From NCBI RefSeq assembly GCF_021390545.1, contig NZ_JAJUWR010000020.1, positions 1 through 64,000 of the forward strand: a stretch of 64,000 bases of DNA, given 5' to 3'. The translations under genes were made by a program, and so were the position numbers. Positions 17,861-27,147 of the stretch are shown piece by piece (within the stretch, counting starts at the first letter, position 1; the number at the start of each line of letters is the position of its first letter). The notes under the pieces were generated by a model. The model was not told the DNA's origin, searched no databases, and saw nothing but the letters and a program-made list of their open reading frames with translations. The stretch is from Algoriphagus sp. AGSA1 (lineage in GTDB: Bacteria > Bacteroidota > Bacteroidia > Cytophagales > Cyclobacteriaceae).

Positions 17861-20800
17861 TTACTTCCGCTTCGTTACCAGTTCATATACACAGGGTATT
17901 ACGATCAGATTTAGCAAGGTTGCGCTCAGCAATCCCCCCAAAATCACAACCGCCATTGGACTCTGAATCTCATTTCCGGCCTCACCACCTTTTAGTGCTA
18001 AAGGGATCAATGCCAACCCTGTAGTAAACGCTGTCATCAGAATTGGATTGAGCCGGTCCATAGCACCTCCAAGCAGGAGTTCGGCTCCGACTTTGCCTTC
18101 TTTTCTTAAGTCTTCATACCGCGATACGAGCAGGATACCGTTTCTGGTTGCAATACCGAACAGGCTGATAAACCCAATTGTAGCTGCGATACTGATAACA
18201 CCGGATGTAAAATATACAAGCAAGATCCCCCCGATCAGCGCTAGAGGTAAGTTAAGTAACACAACCAGGGAAAGGTTGACATCCTGAAACTCGTAATACA
18301 GCAAAAGGAAAATGACAATAATAGCCATACCAGCTGTGATCAACAGTAGTTGTGAGGCTTTGGCCTCACTCTCAAACTGTCCGTCATATTCCACACGGTA
18401 TCCTTCGGGAAGCTGAATCTGATCTCCGATGATTTGTTGGATATCGTTGACAACACTTCGGAGATCCCTGCCCTGAACATTTGCTGCAATCACAATTTTA
18501 CGCTGCACATTCTCCCTACTTATGGAATTTGGACTGCTTACAGAGTTTACTCTTGCAAGCTGATCAAGCGGTATCTGACCTCCGTCAGGAAGTGAAATCA
18601 GTGCTTTTTCTATACTTGCCCTCGTGCTTCTGGATTCGGGTCTGAATCTTACCACCAGATCAAAATACTGTTGTCCTTCATAGATTTCACCTGCTTTTTC
18701 ACCTGCAAAGGCAATGTCAACCTGTTCCATCAGGTCAGACACTGTCATTCCGTTAGCAGCCAGTAGTTGCCGATTCGGAATAATCCTCAGTTGTGGGACT
18801 TCTACCTGCTGGTCTACTGCCACATCTGCAATTCCATCAATTGACTCGATACTTGTTTCGATTTTCTTGCCTAGTTCAAACAAGCGCTGCAGGTCAGTAC
18901 CAAAGACTTTGACCGCAATATTGGCACGCGTCCCGGAAAGCATATGGTCGATTCTGTGTGCGATGGGTTGACCAAGAGTAATGCTGGCGCCCGGAACTAA
19001 GCTCAGTCTGGTACGGACTTCTTCGAAAAACTCTTCTTTGGATTTATCAGAAAGCACAAAAGGAACGTCTATTTCTGCGGCATTTACTCCCTGCGCATGT
19101 TCATCCAACTCTGCCCGTCCGGTTCTTCTGGTAACGATACTTACCTCAGGCATGTCTAAGAGAAGCTGTTCTACCAACAGGCCTGTTTTGTTACTTTCCT
19201 CCAAAGACATTCCGGGAACACCCACGACGCTGATCACCAAAGAACCTTCGTTGAATTCAGGAAGAAAGCTTCGTCCGAGCTGCGAGAAAAGGAGCAGACT
19301 TACTAGGAATGCAGCACCGGTCATACCGATGATTAGTTTGGGGATCCCCAATGCTCTCCTCAGAACTGCCGAATAGTGCTTTTGCAGCCAACGTTCTACT
19401 TTGGTTCCTTCAGCTTGCTTTTCAAGTACCTTATTATTTTTCAACAAATAGGAACAAAGTACAGGAGTCACCGTCACAGCTACGATCAATGAAGTGAGGA
19501 CTGAGGTGATAAATGCAATTCCCAATGGCTGCAACAGCCGTCCTTCCATACCACTTAAGAAGAAAAGTGGAATAAATGAAACGATGATAATCAGTGTGGC
19601 AATAATGATCGAGCTCCTAATTTCGACCGATGCATCCTGAACGACCTGAAGCACTGACTGGCGCTCTCCAACAGGCTTACGTACGTTTTCCCTTAATCTT
19701 TTGAAAACATTCTCCACATCGATAATTGCATCATCCACCAAAGCACCAATGGCAATGGCCATACCTCCAAGGCTCATGGTATTGATTGTATAGCCTAAAA
19801 GCTTGAGTACAATCACAGATACAAGCAGGGAAATTGGGATGGCAACTAATGAGATTACCGTAGTACGCCAGTTCATCAGGAAGATAAACAGCACAAGCAC
19901 CACGAAAAATGCTCCCTCTAGTAAGGTCCGGTTCAGGTTTGAAATGGAAGCATCAATGAAATTAGACTGCCTGAAAATCTCGCTCTTGATTTCTACACCT
20001 GCCGGCAGGGTATGCTGCAAATCTGCAATTGCCTCATCAAGACTTTCAGTAAGTTCCAGGGTGTTTACATCAGGTTGCTTGGAAACAGTGAGAATTACCG
20101 CCGAAGATGCATTCAATGAACCGTCTCCGATTTTGTCTGCTGCCCCGATCTGCACGGTCGCTACATCTTTTATTTTAATGGATTGCCCATTCACCTGTTT
20201 CAATACCGCCTCTTCCAAGTCTTCCACAGCATATGCCCTGCCACTTCCCTTGATGATGTATTGATTTCCAAACTCATTCAATACGCCTCCCGGAGCATTC
20301 CTATTGGACTCTCTTACTTTTTCTAATAATTCTCCCAGCGTGACATCGTAGTATTTCAGCTTTTCAGGATTGGCGAAAACCTGGTATTGTTTGAAATCAC
20401 CGCCTATCACCACCACATTTGCAACCCCGCCAATGGATTTGATACGTGGACGGACCGTCCAGTCTGCAAGGGTACGTAATTCCATGGGAGAAAGGCTGTC
20501 CGAGGTAACGCCCAACAGCATGATTTCACCCATAATAGATGAGATAGGAGCCATTGTTGGGGTACTTACTCCCTCAGGCAAGTTTTCCTGAACCATAGGG
20601 ATCCGCTCACCCACAATCTGCCGGGCACGATAGATATCGGTACCCCAGTCAAATTCCACCCATACAATAGATATTCCCGCTGCCGATGAAGAACGGATTC
20701 TTCTGACATTGGGAGAACCGTTCATTGCTGTTTCAAGCTGATAGGTGACCAGCTTTTCCACTTCTTCTGATTCCATCCCATGGGCTTCTGTCAGGATCGT

Positions 20801-20941
20801 TACAGTAGGTGCGGTCAGATCCGGAAACACATCCACATTCATCGTCCGTGCCAGATACAAGCCTGTGATACTAAGTACTACAGCCCCAAGAAGCACCAAC
20901 AATCTATTGTGAAGTGAAATGGATAATATTTTATTTAGCAT
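17861..20941 (-). CDS. CusA/CzcA-family heavy-metal RND pump
   Basis: This 1026-residue RND permease is of the heavy-metal type. Hallmarks are TMNVDVFPDLTAPTVTI at the start, the charged first-bundle helix GGMAIAIGALVDDAIIDVENV (proton relay Asp pair), and LFGIATRNGILLVSRYEDL in the second bundle. It exports monovalent or divalent metal ions from periplasm or cytoplasm through the TolC-like partner. The residues that decide Cu/Ag versus Zn/Co/Cd cannot be placed reliably by eye. It is the last gene of a minus-strand operon, 12 bp after the adaptor. Confidence 0.92.
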   Translation of the reverse strand: MLNKILSISLHNRLLVLLGAVVLSITGLYLARTMNVDVFPDLTAPTVTILTEAHGMESEEVEKLVTYQLETAMNGSPNVRRIRSSSAAGISIVWVEFDWGTDIYRARQIVGERIPMVQENLPEGVSTPTMAPISSIMGEIMLLGVTSDSLSPMELRTLADWTVRPRIKSIGGVANVVVIGGDFKQYQVFANPEKLKYYDVTLGELLEKVRESNRNAPGGVLNEFGNQYIIKGSGRAYAVEDLEEAVLKQVNGQSIKIKDVATVQIGAADKIGDGSLNASSAVILTVSKQPDVNTLELTESLDEAIADLQHTLPAGVEIKSEIFRQSNFIDASISNLNRTLLEGAFFVVLVLFIFLMNWRTTVISLVAIPISLLVSVIVLKLLGYTINTMSLGGMAIAIGALVDDAIIDVENVFKRLRENVRKPVGERQSVLQVVQDASVEIRSSIIIATLIIIVSFIPLFFLSGMEGRLLQPLGIAFITSVLTSLIVAVTVTPVLCSYLLKNNKVLEKQAEGTKVERWLQKHYSAVLRRALGIPKLIIGMTGAAFLVSLLLFSQLGRSFLPEFNEGSLVISVVGVPGMSLEESNKTGLLVEQLLLDMPEVSIVTRRTGRAELDEHAQGVNAAEIDVPFVLSDKSKEEFFEEVRTRLSLVPGASITLGQPIAHRIDHMLSGTRANIAVKVFGTDLQRLFELGKKIETSIESIDGIADVAVDQQVEVPQLRIIPNRQLLAANGMTVSDLMEQVDIAFAGEKAGEIYEGQQYFDLVVRFRPESRSTRASIEKALISLPDGGQIPLDQLARVNSVSSPNSISRENVQRKIVIAANVQGRDLRSVVNDIQQIIGDQIQLPEGYRVEYDGQFESEAKASQLLLITAGMAIIVIFLLLYYEFQDVNLSLVVLLNLPLALIGGILLVYFTSGVISIAATIGFISLFGIATRNGILLVSRYEDLRKEGKVGAELLLGGAMDRLNPILMTAFTTGLALIPLALKGGEAGNEIQSPMAVVILGGLLSATLLNLIVIPCVYELVTKRK

Positions 20942-20953
20942 AGCCCCGATCCA

Positions 20954-22465
20954 TTAATGTTCATGGCCGTGCGCCGGTGCCTGTCCTGACATGGAAGCCA
21001 TTTTCACCTGGTAAGCACCACGTGTAACTACCACTTCACCTACCTGCACTCCTTCTAAAATCTCTACTTCTTGCCCATTTCTTCTGCCTATGCTAACAGG
21101 TCTCCTGTCAAAACTCTCTCCGGAAAGCTCCACGATCACAGAGTAAATGCCGTAGTCTTCCAGCAGTGCAGACTCAGGAACAACAGCTGTTTTTTTAGGC
21201 TGGCCAAAAGCTATCTGAACCTCGGTAAAACTACCTTCAGGCATTTCCACCACATCGTTGATTTCAGCAAATACTGAAAGCAGAGGCTGATCACTTTCCA
21301 CCTCTTTCCCTACAGATAATACTTTACCTGCCGTGGCTTTCAGACCAGACCAATGATCAGATCTATTTTGATAGTGGATATCGTGGATATCCTGAAGCTG
21401 AACCGCATAGGATGGGCTGACCTGGACTTCCAGAAGACTGGTTTTATGGCTTGTAATTGTCACCAGACTCGCACCTTCCGAAACAAACGATCCATTATCC
21501 ACGGCTATTGATTTCACATAGCCTTCAAATGGTGTCAGGATCTGCTTTCCATCAGAGGTATAGCCGGCATTAAGAGTTTCATACGTTGACTTGGCAACCA
21601 GATACTTCTGCTCCACCTGCTCGAATTCTGACTTGGGTACAATCCTGGATTCAAACAGCTGCTTCTTACGCCCATATTCAAGGCTTGCCTGATCATAGGC
21701 CGCCTTCGCTTTTTGAATCTCTGCCGAAAGGTTATTGGAGGTCAATCCTGCACTGCTTACAGACATGAGTACCTGACCTTTTTGTACTTTCATCCCTTCG
21801 TTGAGATTGCCGCTGTTGAAATTCACTTTCCCCGAGTTTGGCGCAATAAGGGTCTGGTAATCCGAAGGAGAAACTTTCCACCTTCCTGAAGTAGGGATGG
21901 TTTGGTAGATTTCTTTTTCTACAACTTTAGCAGTCTGAAAATCTATTTTCCAAGCCTGTTCTTTAAGAAAGGTAATAGAACCATCATCTCCTTCTGCCAT
22001 GCTCAGGTCACTTGCAGCATCTTCCATCGAAGCGTAAACTGTCACTCCTTCAATCACTATTTTATCTGTAATTGTAGAAGTCTTGAGTTCAAATACCAGT
22101 TGATATAGCCCCGCTTCTTTGGGTTGTAAAGAGGGTTTAAAGATTCCCGGGGAATCCGGGGAATCAACGGTATTTCTGATTCCATTTTCACCCTTGATCA
22201 GGCTGACCGTCAATGATCCCTCGCGGACTGGCCGATGCCTTTCCATTATAGTAAAGTGAGCGGCAAATCGACTGGTAGCACCTACCACCAAAGCAGGATA
22301 TTCCACGAACAATTCCGTTTTATCGGTCCATACCGTGGCATCTACAGATGGGATTTCTGCTCCTTCCACTAGATGCGCACCATGTGCATCATGTGCATGA
22401 TCCTCCGCTTCCTTTGCCTGACAGGAAGCAAGGATGAGTGTAACCATTAGTATTACATATCGCAT
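20954..22465 (-). CDS. CusB/CzcB-family metal efflux adaptor lipoprotein
   Basis: This protein of about 503 residues has lipobox ILASC, followed by a His-rich stretch (HAHDAHGAH) that could collect metal ions. An N-terminal domain of about 130 residues precedes the barrel-sandwich parts (LIAPNSGKVNFNSGNLNEGM and ILTPFEGYVKSIAVDNGSFV), and the protein ends in another His-containing tail (GQAPAHGHEH). The TTG at 22471 is in frame, but the ATG at 22465 fits the signal peptide. It couples the RND pump to the outer-membrane duct. Confidence 0.9.
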   Translation of the reverse strand: MRYVILMVTLILASCQAKEAEDHAHDAHGAHLVEGAEIPSVDATVWTDKTELFVEYPALVVGATSRFAAHFTIMERHRPVREGSLTVSLIKGENGIRNTVDSPDSPGIFKPSLQPKEAGLYQLVFELKTSTITDKIVIEGVTVYASMEDAASDLSMAEGDDGSITFLKEQAWKIDFQTAKVVEKEIYQTIPTSGRWKVSPSDYQTLIAPNSGKVNFNSGNLNEGMKVQKGQVLMSVSSAGLTSNNLSAEIQKAKAAYDQASLEYGRKKQLFESRIVPKSEFEQVEQKYLVAKSTYETLNAGYTSDGKQILTPFEGYVKSIAVDNGSFVSEGASLVTITSHKTSLLEVQVSPSYAVQLQDIHDIHYQNRSDHWSGLKATAGKVLSVGKEVESDQPLLSVFAEINDVVEMPEGSFTEVQIAFGQPKKTAVVPESALLEDYGIYSVIVELSGESFDRRPVSIGRRNGQEVEILEGVQVGEVVVTRGAYQVKMASMSGQAPAHGHEH

Positions 22466-22486
22466 AATCAATATCCTTTGAAGATA

Positions 22487-22708
22487 TTAATGGTCAGAAT
22501 GGGTAGTCCCGTCATCATGGGTATGCTCCGTAGTATCTTTCTCTACCTTGAATTCTTCCTGATGATGATCTGCATCTTCTGCTTCATGCGGATGACCGTG
22601 GGCTTCTTCTGTAGTATGCTCGTGGCCATGATCATCCACGTTTTTTTTGTTGCCACATGAAACAGAAACGACGAATAGGAATGCGAATAGAATAGTTGAA
22701 ATTTTCAT
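22487..22708 (-). CDS. Small His-rich lipoprotein
   Basis: This 73-residue protein has a lipoprotein signal (lipobox SVSC, Cys at residue 18). The mature 56 residues are almost only His, Glu, Asp, Lys and Thr, with runs such as DDHGHEHTTEEAHGHPHEAE. The composition implies a periplasmic metal sponge or chaperone. It lies between the adaptor and the duct genes of the metal efflux operon. No named family is recognised. The operon context and His content make a metal-binding role likely but untested. Confidence 0.75.
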   Translation of the reverse strand: MKISTILFAFLFVVSVSCGNKKNVDDHGHEHTTEEAHGHPHEAEDADHHQEEFKVEKDTTEHTHDDGTTHSDH

Positions 22709-22726
22709 AATTGTTAAGTTTGAATG

Positions 22727-23911
22727 TTATAATTGATGTTTTAATAATTCGGCTTTGGATTGAACCAACTGGTTTTCCATTACCAGCATGGAATCCAAAG
22801 CATTTTGATAGAATTGCAATTCGATGTAGTACTGCATAAAGGAAAGTTCTCCCAATTCAAAGGCCTGAAGCAATAATTCTTCGCTGCCCAAAGATTCAAG
22901 GGTGGACTGGTATTCCTGGTATTTTTTCAGCAGCACTTGATATACCTCATATTCACCCAAGAATTCTGTGCGCAACAGATCTGTTTTAACCTGGGTAAAA
23001 GATTTTTGGTAATCATAGTTTGCCTCTGCGGCTTTTACTGTATTCCGGGTGCTCCATAAGGGAATAGAAACTCCGCCATAAACACCCGAATAGATAGACC
23101 CCGAAACACCCTGGTAATTATACCCTGCTGTTAGATTGGGAAGCGACTTGTTTTTGGAAAGCCTGATCTGCTGCTGAGCCACTTTTTCTTGTTCCAGGAG
23201 GATTTTAAATTCAGGATCAACCTGCATTTTTTCCTGCCACAGAGTTTCCGGGTCATTAATAGCCAATGATCCGATATAATCATTTGGAGCAAAGTCCAAC
23301 TCAATTCCGCCATTCATATTTTTGAGACGGATCATTATTTTTTTGCGGTCTGACTCCAAAATATCCAGCTTAAACTGCTCTTGGATCCAGGCAATTTTGG
23401 CTTTGTTGAGTTCCAGGATACCGGCTTGTTCCAGCTCAAACAGCTCATTGGTCTGATCAAATATCTTCTTGGACTGCAAGACTCTGAGTTGCTCTATTTT
23501 CTCTTTTTTGGCCAAGAAAATCAATTCGTTTAATAGTTTGAAAGCCGGAAGTAATACTTCCTGCCGTTTCAGCTGGTATTCCATAGTATTCTGTGCCTCT
23601 TGCATCTCAATGAGGTCGCCACGGACACTGTATACCGATGGAAATTCGAATGACTGGGTTACCTGAAACTCGGTGTAATCCCCCGAGGCGTGATTGCCAA
23701 AAGGAAGGTAATATACCCCCGCCTGTGGATCAGGAAGATTGTTTGATGCTTTTTGCGATAGCTTTTTACTTTCTAAAAAGGAAGAAAAAGCTTTTAGTGT
23801 GGCATTGTTCTGTTCGATTTGCTGTAAAACTTCCATTGGATTAGAAGACTGGGCTACAGCAACAAACGAAAACAGGCACACGCAAAAAGCGAGTACATTG
23901 TTTTTTACCAT
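22727..23911 (-). CDS. CusC/CzcC-like TolC-family outer membrane protein
   Basis: This protein of about 394 residues has a signal peptide (cleavage near AVAQ) and two OEP repeats: LEQIEQNN-type helices with NNLPDPQAGVYYLPFG at the start and LLLQAFELGELSFMQYYIEL near the end. It is the outer-membrane duct of the CusABC-like system. The TTG at 23935 is in frame; the ATG at 23911 gives a normal signal peptide. It is the proximal structural gene of the operon. Confidence 0.88.
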   Translation of the reverse strand: MVKNNVLAFCVCLFSFVAVAQSSNPMEVLQQIEQNNATLKAFSSFLESKKLSQKASNNLPDPQAGVYYLPFGNHASGDYTEFQVTQSFEFPSVYSVRGDLIEMQEAQNTMEYQLKRQEVLLPAFKLLNELIFLAKKEKIEQLRVLQSKKIFDQTNELFELEQAGILELNKAKIAWIQEQFKLDILESDRKKIMIRLKNMNGGIELDFAPNDYIGSLAINDPETLWQEKMQVDPEFKILLEQEKVAQQQIRLSKNKSLPNLTAGYNYQGVSGSIYSGVYGGVSIPLWSTRNTVKAAEANYDYQKSFTQVKTDLLRTEFLGEYEVYQVLLKKYQEYQSTLESLGSEELLLQAFELGELSFMQYYIELQFYQNALDSMLVMENQLVQSKAELLKHQL

Positions 23912-23987
23912 GAAGTTGGATTTAGAATGAATCAATTGTTCTCAATGAAATTATTTCATTGACTCTGATAGGTTATCAAAGATTGAT

Positions 23988-24419
23988 TTATCCTAAAGAA
24001 GGGGGGCCCCGTAAGGCAGTTGAAAAAAAGCAGGTGTTCTTAATTATCCCCAACAATTCAGGGACATTGGTTTTTAAGGGAGGACTTACTCCCTCAACCA
24101 ATAAACGGTAAAACTCCGGAACCGTTTTTTGCTCTTTGCTTTTAGTTACATGGTTTTCGGAATGCTGTACCTGAGAAAGAGAGTGATCAGCTGGCAGTTG
24201 TGAATGTGCATGATAAGCAAAAAGTAAAGAAAGAAAGTCTAAAGAGCTCTTTTCTTCGGAATGATGATCATGCGTACTATTATTGTGATGATGATCTGAA
24301 ATATCCTTTATCCCATGCTGATGATGGGAGTGGGGTGCCAATTGATGCAGCATGAACAAGCAGAACATGCTAAGTAGAAACCGGGCTATAATCGTGGATA
24401 TAGGATGCACCTTATACAA
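23988..24419 (-). CDS. His-rich exported or membrane-anchored protein
   Basis: This 143-residue protein has a hydrophobic N-terminal segment (FLLSMFCLFMLHQLA) followed by a His-rich stretch (HSHHQHGIKDISDHHHNN and more). It heads the minus-strand metal efflux operon, 76 bp before the duct gene. Proteins of this kind are often found in front of Bacteroidota cusABC-like operons, but no domain name can be assigned. Likely roles are metal sensing or buffering at the cell envelope. Confidence 0.65.
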   Translation of the reverse strand: MYKVHPISTIIARFLLSMFCLFMLHQLAPHSHHQHGIKDISDHHHNNSTHDHHSEEKSSLDFLSLLFAYHAHSQLPADHSLSQVQHSENHVTKSKEQKTVPEFYRLLVEGVSPPLKTNVPELLGIIKNTCFFSTALRGPPSLG

Positions 24420-24565
24420 AGGAATCTAAATTTTTCTTTTAATCAAATGTAGACTTGATGAAAAATATTTCGCACAGAAAATCATTGGCTCAAATTTCAC
24501 ATGTTCATATATCTCTAAAAATAGGGTTTTATCAAAATCCAGTGACGGTTTCAAATTACATTTTA

Positions 24566-24835
24566 TGGCAAAGCCATAGTTATATCGAACCAATTTATGG
24601 AAGATTTTGAAAGGGTTTTGAAGCTGGATTCAGAAATAAGACTTTAGATAATTAGAGTTAATGCTTGGATTTTGGAGCTGGCAAAGCCATAGTTATATCG
24701 AACCAATTTATGGAAGATTTTGAAAGAGTTTTGAAACTGGATTCAGAAATAAGGCTTTAGATAATCCGGGTTAATGCTTGGATTTTGGACGCAACTAAAG
24801 TGTTTTCGAACCATTTAAAAGAAGATTTATGGGCA
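24566..24835. repeat. 113-bp tandem repeat, two full copies and a decayed third
   Basis: Copy 1 is 24566-24678 and copy 2 is 24679-24791, starting at TGGCAAAGCCATAGTTATAT and nearly identical over the whole unit. After copy 2, a segment with GCAACTAAAG and CGAACCATTTAAAAGAAGAT looks like a diverged, truncated third copy ending near 24835. No long frame crosses the repeat. It lies in the non-coding gap between the metal efflux operon and the IS remnant. Confidence 0.85.
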
Positions 24836-24977
24836 TTGGGACGTTTTTATGGACCCGTAGGCTAACAAGGTAGGCTGAGACTTCTGCTTTAAGCGTTTCC
24901 ACCAACCCAAAATCATTTGATTATTATGATTAATCATAATATGGCCTTAGACACCTATAAAAATAATTTTAATGTAT
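24836..24977. other. Non-coding gap between tandem repeat and IS remnant
   Basis: AT-rich sequence with no supported gene, terminator or promoter. Confidence 0.4.
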
Positions 24978-25109
24978 GTGTCTCGTCAGGTGGAGTTGGC
25001 GGTGGATATTCCGCTCTATAGTACGCCACAATTCCACTACAATGTATAAAAGTCGAACTCTTTTGAGGAGGATCTGGAGCTTTTATGCAGGTTGTTCAGG
25101 TTTTTCTAA
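24978..25109 (+). mobile_element. IS-end remnant, copy 2
   Basis: This segment starts with the 11 bases TGTCTCGTCAG shared with copy 1 at 401, and ends with a matching stretch that reads FEEDLELLCRLFRFF before a stop. An in-frame TAA at 25047-25049 splits the + strand frame, so it is not an intact gene. It lies 20 bp beyond the stop codon of the decayed minus-strand transposase, which places it at that IS element's end. Confidence 0.45.
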
Positions 25110-25129
25110 ATTCGATTAATTGCTTCGAA

Positions 25130-25500
25130 TTAGTACTTAAGAGAAATATCTGTCCATTTATTCTCACTTATCAACTTAATGATAATCAGAGGGTAGGATC
25201 CCGATGGAGTGTCGTCACTTGGGCTAGTTTGTTTTCTGCGATGGTTGTAGTAACCGAAGTATTTGGCTACCTGTGCATTTAGATCCAATCTGTCAGCCGG
25301 AGAATTTAAATAGAATTTTTTCGCACTTATGATTTCCCAGAACAGTTCGATAAATACGTTGTCATAAATTCCTATAATTAGAGATTTATCGATCCTAGGC
25401 TTAGCAATAACGGATGCTATACGCTTTGAAGATTCGTAGCGTTGAAATCGGTCTTCGGATTTTATTGACGTTGGTTTATCTATGTATATATTTAAGATTA
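25130..25500 (-). pseudogene. Decayed IS transposase, rve integrase-core C-terminus
   Basis: The minus-strand frame ending at 25130-25132 reads YDNVFIELFWEIISAKKFYL, then LDLNAQVAKYFGYYNHRRKQ. This is the C-terminal part of a DDE/rve transposase as in IS3-family OrfB: DN-FIE-F near the catalytic Glu, YLN-P, and the YYN-RR motif. No start and no N-terminal two-thirds exist; the frame runs into the end of the helicase gene. It is a truncated relic marking an old IS insertion at the border of the defence genes. The family match is from motifs only. Confidence 0.6.
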
Positions 25501-25509
25501 CTGGAATTT

Positions 25510-27147
25510 TTAAAAAGGTGAAGGGATTCTCTTACTTTGTAATGCATTGAATTGTAAAAATTCCGATGAGTTCCCGTTTTTTTGCTCCTGCTTATAATTT
25601 GTTCTTTTGGTGCTATGACATAAAACACAACATTTTTTTGCCCGGGTTATTCCCACATAATGAAGATTAATATCCTGAGTAAGATCTGAAAATAAGCTTT
25701 GATGATCTTGGATTTCCTTTTTAGGGAGTATCCACTCATACAGATCTAAGTGAAAAACTATATCAAACTCCAATCCCTTAGATTTATGCAAGGTCATTAT
25801 TTGTATTTCGTTATCAGCAGCAGGCTTATATGACTCCAGCAACCTGGAATCTGATAATACTTCCTTCAATAGATCAATAGAATTAGCATTTTTTCCGGTC
25901 GGATGAAGATTTGCCGCAATGCTATCCGCTAAGCTGATAGCTGAAACCACATCAAAATGTGGAGCAGCCAATTCCGCTTCTAACCTCCTGATCTGTTTTA
26001 ATACTTCTTTTACCTTAAAGCGGTTTATATCGGCACTGATATAATTTTCTACAAATGCTGTTTTCGATAGCTTTTTATCAAATACGATGGAAAGTAATTC
26101 TTTGAAAAGTCCAGACCATATTGTAAAATCTTCATCTAATGGCGTAGCTTCAAAATACTTATGAGGAAGTCTTATATTGTTATGTATCAGTGTTCCTGTT
26201 CTGCTGTTACGAACAAGGATGCCTATTTTGTTTTCCTTGTAAATATTATATTTTCTAATATACTGAGCCATTGATTTTGTTAGCCATTCAGCAATTTGAA
26301 TTTCATTTCCCTGTACTTGCTTTTCAAAAACATGGATTTCTTTATACGGGAGTAGTTCAGCATCTTCGTTCAGTAAAAGGAGAGAATAGTTAATGATAGA
26401 CGCATCACACCTGTGATTGTAATCAAGCGGAAAAAGCGTAAAATCTTCTTTTCTCTTTGCTAAATTGATCAGGTATTCTGAACTTTTTCCTGAAAATTTA
26501 AAAATGGATTGATTGGCATCTCCTACCGCAATTGCAGATAATCCCAGCTTCATAATTTTTAAAAAGAGCAGATGTTGCTCCTTACCTGTATCCTGATATT
26601 CATCGATGATTATGTAGGTGTACCTGGCTTTAATGTAGTTGCGGCAAGCCTTGCTATTATTAAATATGTAAATAGACAACAAGCCTACTGATTCTAACAC
26701 CACTTTTCCCTGCAAAAACAACTTCTTTAAAAAGCCAATATGCTCTTGAGGCATATGCTCCGGATCAATCTCATTATCTAGCCAATTAAGTTCTTCCTTA
26801 ATATCGTCTTTCAGATCACTCCTTCTTACAATACCGACTTCTATTTTGGGAATACCAAAAAGCTGTTTTGCAAACGGAATAATAATTTCGGACAAATAGA
26901 ATTTGTCCATAGTTCCGAAAAATGATGCTTTAGGAGCCAGCCCTTCCTTTAAGCATCTAGTTCTTAATTCATGAGAAGCCTTGTTAGTGTACGATATCGC
27001 TATTACGCCTTTAATCTCGATTGTGCCCGGGAGTATTTTCTTTATTTTCTCAGATAGAACAAATGTTTTCCCACTACCTGGATTAGCGACAATAACTAGA
27101 CTACCGGGCGCATCAATAATTTTTTCCTGTTGTGCTGTCGGCTTCAT
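25510..27147 (-). CDS. gajB: Gabija GajB, UvrD/Rep-like helicase
   Basis: This 545-residue superfamily 1A helicase is shorter than UvrD (about 720) and close to GajB size. It has the Q motif (TAQQEKIID), Walker A NPGSGKT (Lys27), Walker B IIIDEYQD (about residue 181), motif III VGDANQSIFKFSG, motif V MTLHKSKGLEFD and motif VI YVGITRAKK. In Gabija, GajB acts with the GajA nuclease complex to stop phage replication. The ATG overlaps the gajA stop by 4 bp (ATGA), and the partner is immediately upstream. It is AT-rich relative to sbcDC. Confidence 0.85.
   Translation of the reverse strand: MKPTAQQEKIIDAPGSLVIVANPGSGKTFVLSEKIKKILPGTIEIKGVIAISYTNKASHELRTRCLKEGLAPKASFFGTMDKFYLSEIIIPFAKQLFGIPKIEVGIVRRSDLKDDIKEELNWLDNEIDPEHMPQEHIGFLKKLFLQGKVVLESVGLLSIYIFNNSKACRNYIKARYTYIIIDEYQDTGKEQHLLFLKIMKLGLSAIAVGDANQSIFKFSGKSSEYLINLAKRKEDFTLFPLDYNHRCDASIINYSLLLLNEDAELLPYKEIHVFEKQVQGNEIQIAEWLTKSMAQYIRKYNIYKENKIGILVRNSRTGTLIHNNIRLPHKYFEATPLDEDFTIWSGLFKELLSIVFDKKLSKTAFVENYISADINRFKVKEVLKQIRRLEAELAAPHFDVVSAISLADSIAANLHPTGKNANSIDLLKEVLSDSRLLESYKPAADNEIQIMTLHKSKGLEFDIVFHLDLYEWILPKKEIQDHQSLFSDLTQDINLHYVGITRAKKCCVLCHSTKRTNYKQEQKNGNSSEFLQFNALQSKRIPSPF

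Noticed and set aside
24566..24835. CRISPR-like array
   Set aside because: The 113-bp unit is repeated directly with no spacers, and there are no cas genes in the window.
25085..25282. Open frame of 65 codons on the + strand
   Set aside because: It is antisense to the recognisable transposase C-terminus and starts within the IS-end remnant.
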